A stretch of 22,535 nucleotides of DNA from positions 1-22,535 of IMG/VR virus record IMGVR_UViG_3300043331_000079, one strand, 5' to 3'. Position numbers and translations under genes: made by a program. Shown here one piece after another: positions 1 to 7,898 of the stretch. Source of the DNA: a virus. The notes below the pieces were generated by a model, which was given only the letters and a program-made list of their open reading frames with translations, searched no databases and had not been told where the DNA came from. Numbering within the stretch: position 1 is the stretch's first letter; each line of letters begins with the position of its first letter.

Positions 1-178
1 CCGAGCCCAGGAAGGCGGCGCACCAGGCCGTCTCGTCATCCTTGACCCAGCCGTGGCCGACGTCGGCGAAGAACTGCACGACGCGGGCCTCGTGATCCGG
101 GCCGGGCTTCTCGCGTAGGCCCACCTCGGCCTGGGCGAGGACGAGCCACGGCGGGCCGGAATTATTCGAGTTGCTCAT
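1..178 (-). CDS. Endolysin, cysteine-peptidase/amidase type (5' part only)
   Basis: Partial gene: the ATG lies at 176-178 on the minus strand and the reading frame runs off the left edge, so about 59 N-terminal residues are seen. The visible protein has the layout W-L-x-x-A-x-x-E-x-G, then a Gly-rich EKPGPDHEAR stretch, then DETAWCAAF. This matches the N-terminal part of the TIGR02594/NlpC-P60-like cell-wall hydrolase family used as endolysins by many phages; the Cys in AWCAAF would be the nucleophile. The catalytic His and C-terminal region are outside the window. An AGGAA Shine-Dalgarno sits just upstream (about 183-187). No signal peptide is seen, so it would need a holin to reach peptidoglycan; two small membrane proteins lie divergently next to it. 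Family match is from memory of the motif, not a search. Confidence 0.75.
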   Translation of the reverse strand, partial: MSNSNNSGPPWLVLAQAEVGLREKPGPDHEARVVQFFADVGHGWVKDDETAWCAAFLGS

Positions 179-223
179 GTTTTCCTGTTGCACGTTGCAG
201 TGCGGGCGGGGTAGCGTTCTGGT
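179..223. other. Short divergent intergenic region
   Basis: These 45 nt separate the minus-strand endolysin start from the plus-strand membrane-protein start. They hold the endolysin ribosome binding site and a small GCAC-GTTGCA-GTGC inverted repeat. No convincing -35/-10 pair could be read for either strand, although divergent genes imply that at least one promoter lies here or inside a flanking gene. Confidence 0.4.
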
Positions 224-457
224 ATGGCACGACGTATCCAGATTGGCTTCCGACGGTTCGGCGTCCTGTGGTTTTCAGGGTGCGCAGTGGTGGCATGCGC
301 AACGCTGATTGGCGCGGCCGGCTATGCTACCGTGTACGGCCCCAATGATCTCGGTGGAGCAGTCGCTGTAGGCATCAGCGCACTGCTGAGCGGCAGCATA
401 GGATATGCCGTCCTGTCCGGCGTCGGCTGGGCACTATCGGGGTTCTTCGCGGACTGA
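224..457 (+). CDS. Small two-helix membrane protein, holin candidate 1
   Basis: 77 residues on the plus strand, against the direction of the structural genes. After a basic N-terminus (ARRIQIGFRRF) there is a hydrophobic segment at about residues 12-38 and a second at about 44-72, joined by a short loop containing YGPND. That gives a two-transmembrane hairpin with positively charged residues before the first helix. No enzymatic motif is present. It is followed after 5 nt by a second small membrane protein and is divergent from the endolysin. Class II phage holins have this size and topology, so a lysis role is a reasonable inference, but no family was recognised. The ribosome binding site is weak (only a G-rich tract about 12 nt upstream), so the exact start is uncertain. 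Confidence 0.6.
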   Translation: MARRIQIGFRRFGVLWFSGCAVVACATLIGAAGYATVYGPNDLGGAVAVGISALLSGSIGYAVLSGVGWALSGFFAD

Positions 458-462
458 GCCAA

Positions 463-678
463 ATGACAGATCGTCTAGCCAGGTTATCTGTGTACACGTC
501 AGTTGCCTTGTTTGCCCTGCTGTACACATTCATCGCGCTATTCGATACCCTCTATGCCTACCGCGACTGCGTGATGCTCGCTCTCGCCGCTCTGCTCGCG
601 GCAACATTGCCTGGAGCCGCAATTCTCTGGTACCGCGCATTCATGCACATTGCGTTCGGCAGACCGACAGGACTGTAG
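463..678 (+). CDS. Small two-helix membrane protein, holin candidate 2
   Basis: 71 residues, starting 5 nt after the preceding membrane protein stops. Two hydrophobic stretches are visible: about residues 10-32 (aromatic-rich, with YTSVALFALLYTFIALF) and about 36-66 (Ala/Leu-rich). Between them is a short polar turn (YRDC). Its stop codon ends 1 nt before the stop of the convergent minus-strand gene, the close packing expected of real genes. GC is locally low (29 of 60 bases in 481-540), unlike the structural genes. Candidate roles are holin, antiholin or an accessory membrane protein; none is proved. No strong Shine-Dalgarno is seen, so translation may be coupled to the upstream ORF. Confidence 0.6.
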   Translation: MTDRLARLSVYTSVALFALLYTFIALFDTLYAYRDCVMLALAALLAATLPGAAILWYRAFMHIAFGRPTGL

Positions 679-679
679 A

Positions 680-2311
680 TCAACGCCGGTTCCGCCACCT
701 CAGCAAGGCATTCATCTCCCGACCGCCGCGGGCAACATCTGGCCTGAATTGATGATAGGGAACGATGCCCATCGCGGTCAGGTAGCTCAGTGCCGCACCT
801 TCGGGTATGCGCGCCCCGAGACGTGCCGTCTCAAGCCGATCTTCTGCTCTTCGCAGTGCCTCCATGTTCTCGCGGCTCGGATCGGTATCAGCTCTGCGTC
901 TCGCTTCCGTCAACTCTCGTTCGACACGCCCCATGTTCCACTCGCCGAGCCCGGACAGACCGCCATACATAACCGCCGGGCCCAGGTCTCGCGGCTGCGC
1001 AAAGGCATCGAGCCGCCCGGTCAACCCAGCCGGTGGTGGATAGAGGCGGGTGGCATCTGGAAGCGGGTTGTTCGGCATGAAATTACCCCGTGCCCGCGGT
1101 GAATCGCGGAACGGTCTTTCCTGCCCGCCACGTACGAAGAACTCGTTGACGCCCGCAACCCGTCCTGGAATGTTGTTCGTCGGCTGGTCGAGAAGGCGAT
1201 TTGCCCCTGCGGCAGCTTCCTCTCGCGCTCTATTGACGGGACCGACCAACCGGCTGCGGACGTATCCACTCAGCGGCAATCCGGCACCGAGGCCAAGGCC
1301 CAACCCGATCCAATCCCCGTAGTCGCGCATGATCTGGCGATGCCACGGCCTGTTGCGATCTGCTGCGTCACGATTCAGCTGCCGCACAATCCCCGATACC
1401 GCCGTGTCCTCCCGGTCGTAAGCCCCGCTGCGCCGTCCCAGCTCCTCACGCGCCGCCTTCAGCTCCTCCTGCAGCTGCGCCCGCCGCGCACCGGCCGCCG
1501 CCGTCGTTCCGCCAGCCCAGTTGCCGTCGATAGGACCGGGCTGATACCGGCCCTGCCGATCCCTGCGGTTGCTCCGGTAGAGCGGGTTGCCTTCGGCATC
1601 CGTGGCCCTGCCCAACTCCCGCTGCAGCTCCATGACGCGCTCGCGGTGCTGCTCGGCGCTCTCCCCCTCGCGCCGGTTGCCGACGTCGGGGCCGAACCGA
1701 GCCAGATCGCGCTCCAGCCGGCCGACGATGCCCTGCTGCTCGTTCCTCGCCGTCTCCGCCCTGCCGCGCCGCCCCTGCGCCTCCAGCAGCTCCGGCGTGG
1801 GTGGCGGAGTTTCCTGAGTCTCGGCCGTCCCCAGCATGGTGGCGCCGCCCGCCCCAAGCGCGCCGGCCGTGCGCGGCGCTGACTGCATCATGGACCCGAC
1901 GCGGCGGCCTACCGCGCCGACGCCGCGGTTGATCATGTTCAGGGCCGGGCCCACCGGAGCCATCATCAGCGGCAGCTGCGTGTAGAGCTCGGCGATGCCG
2001 CGACTGCCGGTCGGCTCGGCACTGTGCAGCTCCGGTGTTCTGGGCCCCGGAGGCTGCATGCCAACACCGGACGGCAGCCGCAGAGGCGGCGGCGGCGGCG
2101 GTGCCATGTTCATCGGCGCGGCAAACTGATTGCCCGGGCTCCTGACCAGCGCCTCCACATCGGCCGAAGGCGGCACGTTGGGCGTGGGCGGCTGTGCCCC
2201 GGCATTGGGCCCCAGCAACCCGGCCTGCATCAGCGCGGCCAGCATCGGGTTGGGAGCGGCGGCCTGCGGCAGCCCGCCCATCATGCCGAAGCCGAACGGA
2301 AGCGTTGCCAT
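680..2311 (-). CDS. Internal virion / ejection protein candidate (543 aa)
   Basis: The start is placed at the ATG at 2309-2311 (MATLPFGFG...), which overlaps the stop of the upstream gene as TGATG. An open frame continues upstream to 2461, but that extension is Arg-rich antisense noise inside the preceding gene. The protein opens with a Met/Gly/Ala/Pro-rich stretch including a run of six prolines. A charged Glu/Arg-rich central region, probably coiled coil (about residues 170-310), follows. Next comes a Gly/Leu hydrophobic segment around DWIGLGLGLGAGLPLSGY, then a second helical charged region. It is the last gene of a four-gene block that includes a virion transglycosylase. Size, composition and position suggest an internal head protein ejected with the DNA, but no specific family was recognised. 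Confidence 0.6.
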   Translation of the reverse strand: MATLPFGFGMMGGLPQAAAPNPMLAALMQAGLLGPNAGAQPPTPNVPPSADVEALVRSPGNQFAAPMNMAPPPPPPLRLPSGVGMQPPGPRTPELHSAEPTGSRGIAELYTQLPLMMAPVGPALNMINRGVGAVGRRVGSMMQSAPRTAGALGAGGATMLGTAETQETPPPTPELLEAQGRRGRAETARNEQQGIVGRLERDLARFGPDVGNRREGESAEQHRERVMELQRELGRATDAEGNPLYRSNRRDRQGRYQPGPIDGNWAGGTTAAAGARRAQLQEELKAAREELGRRSGAYDREDTAVSGIVRQLNRDAADRNRPWHRQIMRDYGDWIGLGLGLGAGLPLSGYVRSRLVGPVNRAREEAAAGANRLLDQPTNNIPGRVAGVNEFFVRGGQERPFRDSPRARGNFMPNNPLPDATRLYPPPAGLTGRLDAFAQPRDLGPAVMYGGLSGLGEWNMGRVERELTEARRRADTDPSRENMEALRRAEDRLETARLGARIPEGAALSYLTAMGIVPYHQFRPDVARGGREMNALLRWRNRR

Positions 2312-4665
2312 CAGATGAACCCCGGTGATGGTTGCTGTCCGGCGGCGGCCCCGCCAACGGCCCCGGCCCCGCCGAGCGCGCCGGCGGCCGAGCGCTGTAC
2401 CTGGCTCATCAGCTCTTCGAACCGGCGCATCCGGCTGGCCGGCATCGTCATGCGCAGCCACGCGATGATCGCCGTGATCTCCTGCGGGTTGGCCGTCAGC
2501 AGCAGCCTCGATACCTCACGCGCCCGATCGGCCGACATGCCGAAGGCACGGTTGTACGCCCACTGGATGCCGCGGCTGGCGAGGTCGAAGAACGATGTCG
2601 ATCCGCGCGCGATGTCCCGCAGGCTCTGCACGTTCTGGGCAATCTCCATGGTGCCCATCGCCAGCGCATCCTGCAGGTTGCGGTCGGTCATGGAACCGCC
2701 AACCACCGTCTTCGCTGTGCCGCGCACCATCTCCTGCTCGCCGCCGATGTAGTTTCCGAACCGGCGCATGACCTCGTCCGCATCCCGGCTGCGGGCCCGT
2801 GTGCGCCGCCCCAGCGCCGTCAAGGTCTGCTCCACCCGGTTGGTATCGAGCAGCAGCGTGGCGTCCTGCGCACCCCTGCGGCCGAGGTTGGCATCCTCGA
2901 TCCCCCAGATGTAGCCGAGGCGCGCCAGCTTGCGGTGCGCAGCGGTTGTCAAGGCGTCGTAGTCGCCGACCGTGGCATCAGGGTTGGACTTGGTCACGTG
3001 GTCGCGGAAGCGCGTGAGAATGTCCCGCTCTTCCATGCCGCCGGCATAGATGCCGCGCGCGCGGGCGTAGAGCTCTCCGACCCGGCCCTGCTTGATGCCG
3101 TCGACAGCGGCCAGCAGCTCCCGCTTCAGGTTCTGCAGCGTGAACCCGACCTCGCTCCCGAGGTTGTCCTGGATGAGCTTGTCGAGCGCCCGCTTGCCGC
3201 GGTCGAAGCGCCGCAGGTCGCGGATCATCTGGGCGTCCTTTCCGCCGCCCGTCGTATAGAACTGGCGCAGCGCCCGCCGAACGACCGTACCGATCAAGGG
3301 GGCGTCCTCGGCGGCGCGCTGTCCCCACGCCGTCAGGATCGGGCCGATTGCCGGACGCAGATCGACCATGTCGCCGGCACCGAACGCGGCCTTGCGTGCC
3401 GGAAGCGATGTCTTCTCCAGCGAGTCCATGATCTGCTGCACGGTGCGGTTGGCATTGGCAGCATGCCCGTGGAAGTCGCTGTCCTTGATGCGGAACAGGC
3501 GCTTGCCTTCGTCAACCATCCGGCCGAGCTGTCCTGTAGGCGAGATGTTCTTGTCGCCGGTGCCGAGCTCGACCCCGAACCGCTCCCGGTTCTCGGCAAC
3601 CGTGCGCCCCGGCATGAACCGCTCGCGCGTCGGGATGCCGCGCTGCGCCAGCCCGGCCGCCTCGTCTGCGCTCGCAATGCCGGTGTGCCTCGCCCGCAGG
3701 AACCGGGTCACGTCCTCGCCCACTTCGCGATAGCCGCTCGCTGCAGCCCGCAACAGCCTCTGGAGCGGCGGGTATAGCTCGGCCAGCGTCTGGGCGTTGA
3801 TAGCCTCGCCACTGCTGTGGAGCACCCTGGAGCGCTGCGCAGCCTGCCAGGCACGATCCAGACCTTCGATGGAACCACCAGCCGATGTGATCCAGTCGTC
3901 GATCATCTTCAGCGCGCCTTTCTGGGCGCCCAGTGCTTCCTGCGTCGGCGGGATCGGCACGTCGTTGACGAACCGCGCGCCCTCTATCGGCCGGCCCATC
4001 GGTGGCACCGGCGGCTGGTAGTCGGCGCTCGGACGCGCCCTGCCGCGCCGCATGATGTTGTTCGCCCATTCCAGCCCGCGACCGGCCCCGGCGAACACTG
4101 GCGGTATGGCAGCACCGATGGCGCCTCCGAAGGCCGCGCCGGTGAGCCCGCTCGGCATCCGCTCCATCAGGTCGCCCTCGCCGGCGCCGAGGCCGGCCGC
4201 GCCGCCCGCGCCGGCGCCCAGCAGAGCGGAGCGCCCAGCGGTGCGGGGCAGCGTGGCTCCCCGCATCGCCCAGCGCGCGGCTGCGCCCAGCGGTCCGCCT
4301 GTGAACGGCACGATGCCGCCAACAAGGTTGGCCGTCAGCGAGGCGCCGGGGTTGTCCTGGGCGAACTCCTCGTTCTCGCGCCGGACCTCGCCGACTATGT
4401 CCCCGTAGGAGCGGCCTCCGACCAGCGAGCGCGCGCCTGCCTCCAGCTCGTCGGCGAACCCGAAGCTGAGACCCTGTGCGCCCTGGCGGGCCAGGCCGCC
4501 CAGATACTCACCCCATGAGCGATCGCGGGCCGGTGCTGCCGGCGTGCGCGGGGTGACGCCGATTTCCGTCTGGAACCGGCGCAGTACCTCGCCTTCGCTC
4601 ATGCCGTCCGGGGCGGTGACCTCGTACTTCCCCCCATCGGGCGCCGATATCTCGTAGCGGGCCAT
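2311..4665 (-). CDS. Large internal virion / ejection protein (784 aa)
   Basis: 784 residues starting at an ATG that overlaps the upstream stop as TGATG. The first 35 residues carry two similar short beta-type units (YEISAPDGGK, YEVTAPDGMSEGE), a pattern seen at the N-terminus of many phage internal and ejection proteins. A conserved-looking SFGFADELEAG segment follows at about residues 66-76. Residues about 105-205 are Gly/Ala-rich and hydrophobic, with several potential membrane-active helices. The remaining two thirds are charged and mostly helical, without a catalytic motif I can identify. Downstream of a transglycosylase-bearing internal protein, it is plausibly part of the trans-envelope DNA ejection conduit of a podovirus. 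Function is inferred from position and composition. Confidence 0.65.
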   Translation of the reverse strand: MARYEISAPDGGKYEVTAPDGMSEGEVLRRFQTEIGVTPRTPAAPARDRSWGEYLGGLARQGAQGLSFGFADELEAGARSLVGGRSYGDIVGEVRRENEEFAQDNPGASLTANLVGGIVPFTGGPLGAAARWAMRGATLPRTAGRSALLGAGAGGAAGLGAGEGDLMERMPSGLTGAAFGGAIGAAIPPVFAGAGRGLEWANNIMRRGRARPSADYQPPVPPMGRPIEGARFVNDVPIPPTQEALGAQKGALKMIDDWITSAGGSIEGLDRAWQAAQRSRVLHSSGEAINAQTLAELYPPLQRLLRAAASGYREVGEDVTRFLRARHTGIASADEAAGLAQRGIPTRERFMPGRTVAENRERFGVELGTGDKNISPTGQLGRMVDEGKRLFRIKDSDFHGHAANANRTVQQIMDSLEKTSLPARKAAFGAGDMVDLRPAIGPILTAWGQRAAEDAPLIGTVVRRALRQFYTTGGGKDAQMIRDLRRFDRGKRALDKLIQDNLGSEVGFTLQNLKRELLAAVDGIKQGRVGELYARARGIYAGGMEERDILTRFRDHVTKSNPDATVGDYDALTTAAHRKLARLGYIWGIEDANLGRRGAQDATLLLDTNRVEQTLTALGRRTRARSRDADEVMRRFGNYIGGEQEMVRGTAKTVVGGSMTDRNLQDALAMGTMEIAQNVQSLRDIARGSTSFFDLASRGIQWAYNRAFGMSADRAREVSRLLLTANPQEITAIIAWLRMTMPASRMRRFEELMSQVQRSAAGALGGAGAVGGAAAGQQPSPGFI

Positions 4666-6881
4666 CAGTTGAGCCGCCTGATCTGGAAGTCGCTGCTGCC
4701 GACCTCATCCATGCCGAGAGGCGCCACGGCACGATTGCGGATGCCTCGCAGCATCTCGCGCAGCCGGGACGTGTTGTTGCGAACGCGACCGGCAGCATTG
4801 CCGAACATGTTCTGCATCCCGAACGGCCCGGTCCAGCCAACGCCGTAGGTTGGGTCGACCAGCATCGACTCCATCAGGTTCAGGTCGGGCCCGTTCAGAA
4901 CACCCAGGTTGAACAGCTCCTTCAGCTGCAAGAGGATGTTCGTTCGCTCGGTCCGCACATCATCCTGCTCCTGGCTGGGGATCAGGTTGAAGTTGCCGCC
5001 AGTACGGTCGACGATCCGCTCGTAACGATCCAGCGCATCGATGATGGACTGGTAGGCGGTGTTGATCTGCAACCCCCGGGTGCGCACCGTCTCCGGCGTG
5101 TTGGTGTTGCGGCGTGCGTCCTGGATCTCGCGCTCCAGCGCCTCCGACCTCTGGCCGAACAGATCCAGTATCTGCGCCCGCCGCACGGCCTCGCTCAATG
5201 GTGTCTGGCGCCCGAAAACGTTGACCATCGGCTCCTGCTGCGGCTGACGCCTGATCTGCAGGTTGCCGCTGTCGGTGCCGCCAGTCAGGGACGGCGGCGG
5301 GGTCGTCTCCGAATATGTGTTGCCGACCGGCGGCTGCAGGTTGCCCGTGGTGTCGGACATCGCAGACCCGGGCTGAATGTTCGGGGGCTGTATCTGCAGA
5401 TTGCCAGGCGGCGGCTGGTTGCTGGTCGGCGGCTGCTGGTTGCCTTGCGGGCCGGCGATCATCTCCAGGATGCGCTGGCGCTGCCGCAGCTGCAGATCCT
5501 GCTGGCCCCGCAGCATCTGGAACCGCCCCAGCTCCGTCAGGCCCGCTTCCGGACCCAGCGCGAACACGGTGGACGCCATTTCAGGCGTGATGCCCTGCAG
5601 CAGCTGGTGTTGCAGGTTGGCCTGCCCGTTCGGGAATGCCTCACCCCAGATGCGGTCCATCACAGTACGGCGGTTCTGCAACCGCTGATACTCGCTTTCC
5701 TCGCGCCGCGCCCGCTGTGACGCCAGTCCGGCCTGAACCGCGTTGGGCCCCCAGTTGCCGCCCGGCGCCGTCCCCAGGATCGACAGACCCATCAGAAATG
5801 CGCGGTTGTTCACGAGCCGCTCGAAATAGCCGGGGCCCGGAGGCTCGCGGTGGACCGTCGGCGTCCAGCGCTCGCGCTCGCCCTGTGTCCGGCTAGCCTC
5901 GTTGACGACGCGGTTGGCCTCGTCCTCCGACAAGCCAGTGGGCGGCGGGATGCGTCCGCGCTCCAGGATGTCCCCAGTGGTTACTTCCTCGCGGTTGCCG
6001 GGTGCATCAAGCAGCCCGCGCGGGCCCCGCACCAGATCGGTCAGCGGCGAATTCAAGCCGGTCGGGTCTATCGGGGGCGGCGTTTGGTTGCCGGCGGGCT
6101 GACGATTACCCAGGTTGCCCACACCAGGAGGCGTCCCGGGGTTGCGCACTGCCGCCTCGATCTCCGCCTGACTCATGCCAGGGGGCGGCCTGGCTGCACC
6201 CAGATCGCCCACACCTGGCGGCAGTCCGATGTTCATGCCAGGCGGAAGCATCGACGGGTCGATGCGCCCCGGAGGTGCCGGCGGCGGCTCCTGCATGTCC
6301 AATGTCGGATCGCCGGGCACAAGAGGCGGCGCGACCTCGCGGTTTACGCTGGTCGTGAATGGCGGCAGCTGGCCGTTGGTGAGCCCTAGCGAGCTCGGCC
6401 ACAGCCATCCCCGCACCTCGGGCTGCCTGCGTGTGGGCGACTGCGGTGCCCCCATAGCCGCACCGAACCGCCGCACGTACTCCTGGCCAGAGATGCCCCT
6501 ATGGCTGCCGGGCTGATAGTCGGTAGCGTTGCCGCCCTGGCTCAAAGGCCGACCCGTGAACCACATCGATGCCGCGTCGTTCGTATTGCCGAAACGGTTC
6601 ACATAGCCGCCGAAGCGGTGCTGGAACAGCCGGTCCTGGGCGTTCTGGTCGGCGAGGAAGGCGTCCGGCGTCATGTCCTGCATGCCGGCCTCGGACAACC
6701 ACGGCCGCAGGTTGCCGGGCATGATCTGGTAGCGGCCCAAAGCGCGCTCGTTGTAATAGCGGCTGCGCGGGTTGGTAATCAGCGGGCCGCGCCGATCGTA
6801 ACGATTGCCGCTCTCGATGCTGGCAATTGCATCCGCCCATCGGCGCCAGTCGGTGTTTCCACCCTCCCAGGGAAGCGGCAT
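4665..6881 (-). CDS. Internal virion protein with N-terminal lytic transglycosylase domain
   Basis: 738 residues. Residues about 12-145 form a goose-lysozyme/SLT-like lytic transglycosylase domain: ASIESGNRYD with the probable catalytic Glu at residue 23, ALGRYQIMP at 47-55, and a later DAASMWFTG segment near 102-110. Such domains cleave the MurNAc-GlcNAc bond so that ejected proteins can cross peptidoglycan during DNA entry. Residues about 145-330 are a Pro/Gly-rich linker with short repeats (PPGVGDLG, PPGVGNLG). A second Gln/Asn/Pro-rich region with GNLQ repeats lies at about 490-560. The C-terminal third is helical and charged. No signal peptide is seen, which fits packaging in the virion rather than export. 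It starts 1 nt after the preceding stop and overlaps the next start as TGATG. Confidence 0.8.
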   Translation of the reverse strand: MPLPWEGGNTDWRRWADAIASIESGNRYDRRGPLITNPRSRYYNERALGRYQIMPGNLRPWLSEAGMQDMTPDAFLADQNAQDRLFQHRFGGYVNRFGNTNDAASMWFTGRPLSQGGNATDYQPGSHRGISGQEYVRRFGAAMGAPQSPTRRQPEVRGWLWPSSLGLTNGQLPPFTTSVNREVAPPLVPGDPTLDMQEPPPAPPGRIDPSMLPPGMNIGLPPGVGDLGAARPPPGMSQAEIEAAVRNPGTPPGVGNLGNRQPAGNQTPPPIDPTGLNSPLTDLVRGPRGLLDAPGNREEVTTGDILERGRIPPPTGLSEDEANRVVNEASRTQGERERWTPTVHREPPGPGYFERLVNNRAFLMGLSILGTAPGGNWGPNAVQAGLASQRARREESEYQRLQNRRTVMDRIWGEAFPNGQANLQHQLLQGITPEMASTVFALGPEAGLTELGRFQMLRGQQDLQLRQRQRILEMIAGPQGNQQPPTSNQPPPGNLQIQPPNIQPGSAMSDTTGNLQPPVGNTYSETTPPPSLTGGTDSGNLQIRRQPQQEPMVNVFGRQTPLSEAVRRAQILDLFGQRSEALEREIQDARRNTNTPETVRTRGLQINTAYQSIIDALDRYERIVDRTGGNFNLIPSQEQDDVRTERTNILLQLKELFNLGVLNGPDLNLMESMLVDPTYGVGWTGPFGMQNMFGNAAGRVRNNTSRLREMLRGIRNRAVAPLGMDEVGSSDFQIRRLN

Positions 6882-6882
6882 G

Positions 6883-7500
6883 TCAGGCGCCCCCGCCCCA
6901 GGGCATGCCGCCCATTCCCAGCCCTAGGCCCATAGGCCCGCCGCCGAACATGCTGGCCGCCGTCAGCCCGAGGCCGGCAAGCGTTTGCATCGTGCTCGGA
7001 GTGGAGGTCTGTGTACCCTTGCTGGCGAGCAGCGACAGATTGCGCATACGCTCCAGGTACTGCTCCAGCGGCAAGTTCGCCGCCGCATCCAACGCGCCAG
7101 CCTGCCCAGCGGCAACCGTCTGGAACCCGCGCTCCTGGTTGTACTGATTGAACAGCGGCTGAGCCAACGCGCTCGTGAAGCCCCGTGTAAGAGCGCCGCC
7201 CAGCCCACTGTCGTTGGCGCTGCTGCCGCGGCCGGCGCGACCGAACACCGACGTAACAGCCGGAAACACCTGCTCGCGTATGGCACCCGTGAGCGCCCCG
7301 AGGTTAGGGTTGCTGGCGGGGTTTAGGTAGTTGCCGGATATGACGCTGCTGAGGTACTGCGACGCCTGCGGCACCAGCCGGCTCGGGTTGGTCATGTCCG
7401 ACTGGTAGGCTTGCTCGATGCGGCCGGGGCCGACACGGGATAGGTCAGCAAACCCAGGCCCGGCCGCGGTCTGACTGGACGTCTGCTTGCTTGTTGTCAC
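6883..7500 (-). CDS. Small internal virion / ejection protein candidate (205 aa)
   Basis: Starts at a GTG (7498-7500) that overlaps the upstream stop as GTGA. The protein is low in charge, with an Ala/Asn/Gln/Ser-rich N-terminal half and a helical segment rich in Leu and Gln (about residues 115-165). It ends in a Gly/Met-rich hydrophobic tail (AASMFGGGPMGLGLGMGG). No family was recognised. It heads the block of four internal-protein candidates, and small Ala/Gly-rich proteins often sit next to the transglycosylase ejection protein in podoviruses, as with the P22 gp7/gp20/gp16 set. That comparison rests on position and composition only. Confidence 0.6.
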   Translation of the reverse strand: MTTSKQTSSQTAAGPGFADLSRVGPGRIEQAYQSDMTNPSRLVPQASQYLSSVISGNYLNPASNPNLGALTGAIREQVFPAVTSVFGRAGRGSSANDSGLGGALTRGFTSALAQPLFNQYNQERGFQTVAAGQAGALDAAANLPLEQYLERMRNLSLLASKGTQTSTPSTMQTLAGLGLTAASMFGGGPMGLGLGMGGMPWGGGA

Positions 7501-7898
7501 AGCTCACGTTCCATAACCACCAGCGTCTGTCTCCACTCCGGCCGCAGCTGGCGCACCCATCCACGGCGTCCCACGAGGGTCAGCCGCACGCATCCCCAGT
7601 GCTCGCGCGCCCAGTGCGCCACGTCCGCCTCCAGGTGCCGCCACGTGTCGAAGCCCTCGCCCGCAACCGCCACGATGTTGCAGCACCGCCCGCGCGCCGA
7701 CAGGATGATCTCGGTAAGGCACACGCCTACTGGCTTGCCATTCCAGGCGAGCCACATCTGCATGGCGCCGCGGTCGCACATGGCGCGCACGTCGTGCGGG
7801 GCATGATCTGAGCCGCGAGCCAAGGCTGCCTTGACCCAGTGCTCGACATAGGGCCAGGCAGCAGCCGTCTTGGCCGGCGGCACCTGGACGGCTTTCAC
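7497..7898 (-). CDS. GNAT-like phage protein (133 aa)
   Basis: The start is the GTG at 7896-7898, which overlaps the upstream stop as GTGA. A longer frame extends to 8399, but its first part is Arg/His-rich antisense of the glycine-rich gene. The 133-residue protein has a beta strand pair around MWLAWNGKPVGVCLTEI (48-64), another hydrophobic strand at about 73-80, a helix containing WRHLEADVAHWAREHWG (86-102), and a final VGRRGWVRQL / TLVVMEREL unit. This resembles small phage proteins with a GNAT acetyltransferase fold found among structural genes. The classical acetyl-CoA pyrophosphate loop is not clearly present, so activity is uncertain. It follows a fibre gene and could modify or assist it; that is inference. 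Confidence 0.6.
   Translation of the reverse strand: MKAVQVPPAKTAAAWPYVEHWVKAALARGSDHAPHDVRAMCDRGAMQMWLAWNGKPVGVCLTEIILSARGRCCNIVAVAGEGFDTWRHLEADVAHWAREHWGCVRLTLVGRRGWVRQLRPEWRQTLVVMEREL

Noticed and set aside
179-223. TTGCAC ... TAGCGT as a sigma-70 promoter for the plus-strand pair
   Set aside because: Only half of the -35 consensus matches and the -10 match is poor. In a 45-nt gap this is no better than chance.
2312-2461. N-terminal extension of the 543-residue internal protein to 2461
   Set aside because: The 50 added residues are Arg-rich and lie inside the upstream gene. The ATG at 2311 has the same TGATG junction as the other genes of the block.
2332-3777. Plus-strand open frame of 481 codons
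   Set aside because: Lies entirely antisense to the 784-residue internal protein. Composition is Arg/Pro/Ala/His-rich with no domain pattern, as expected for GC-rich shadow frames.
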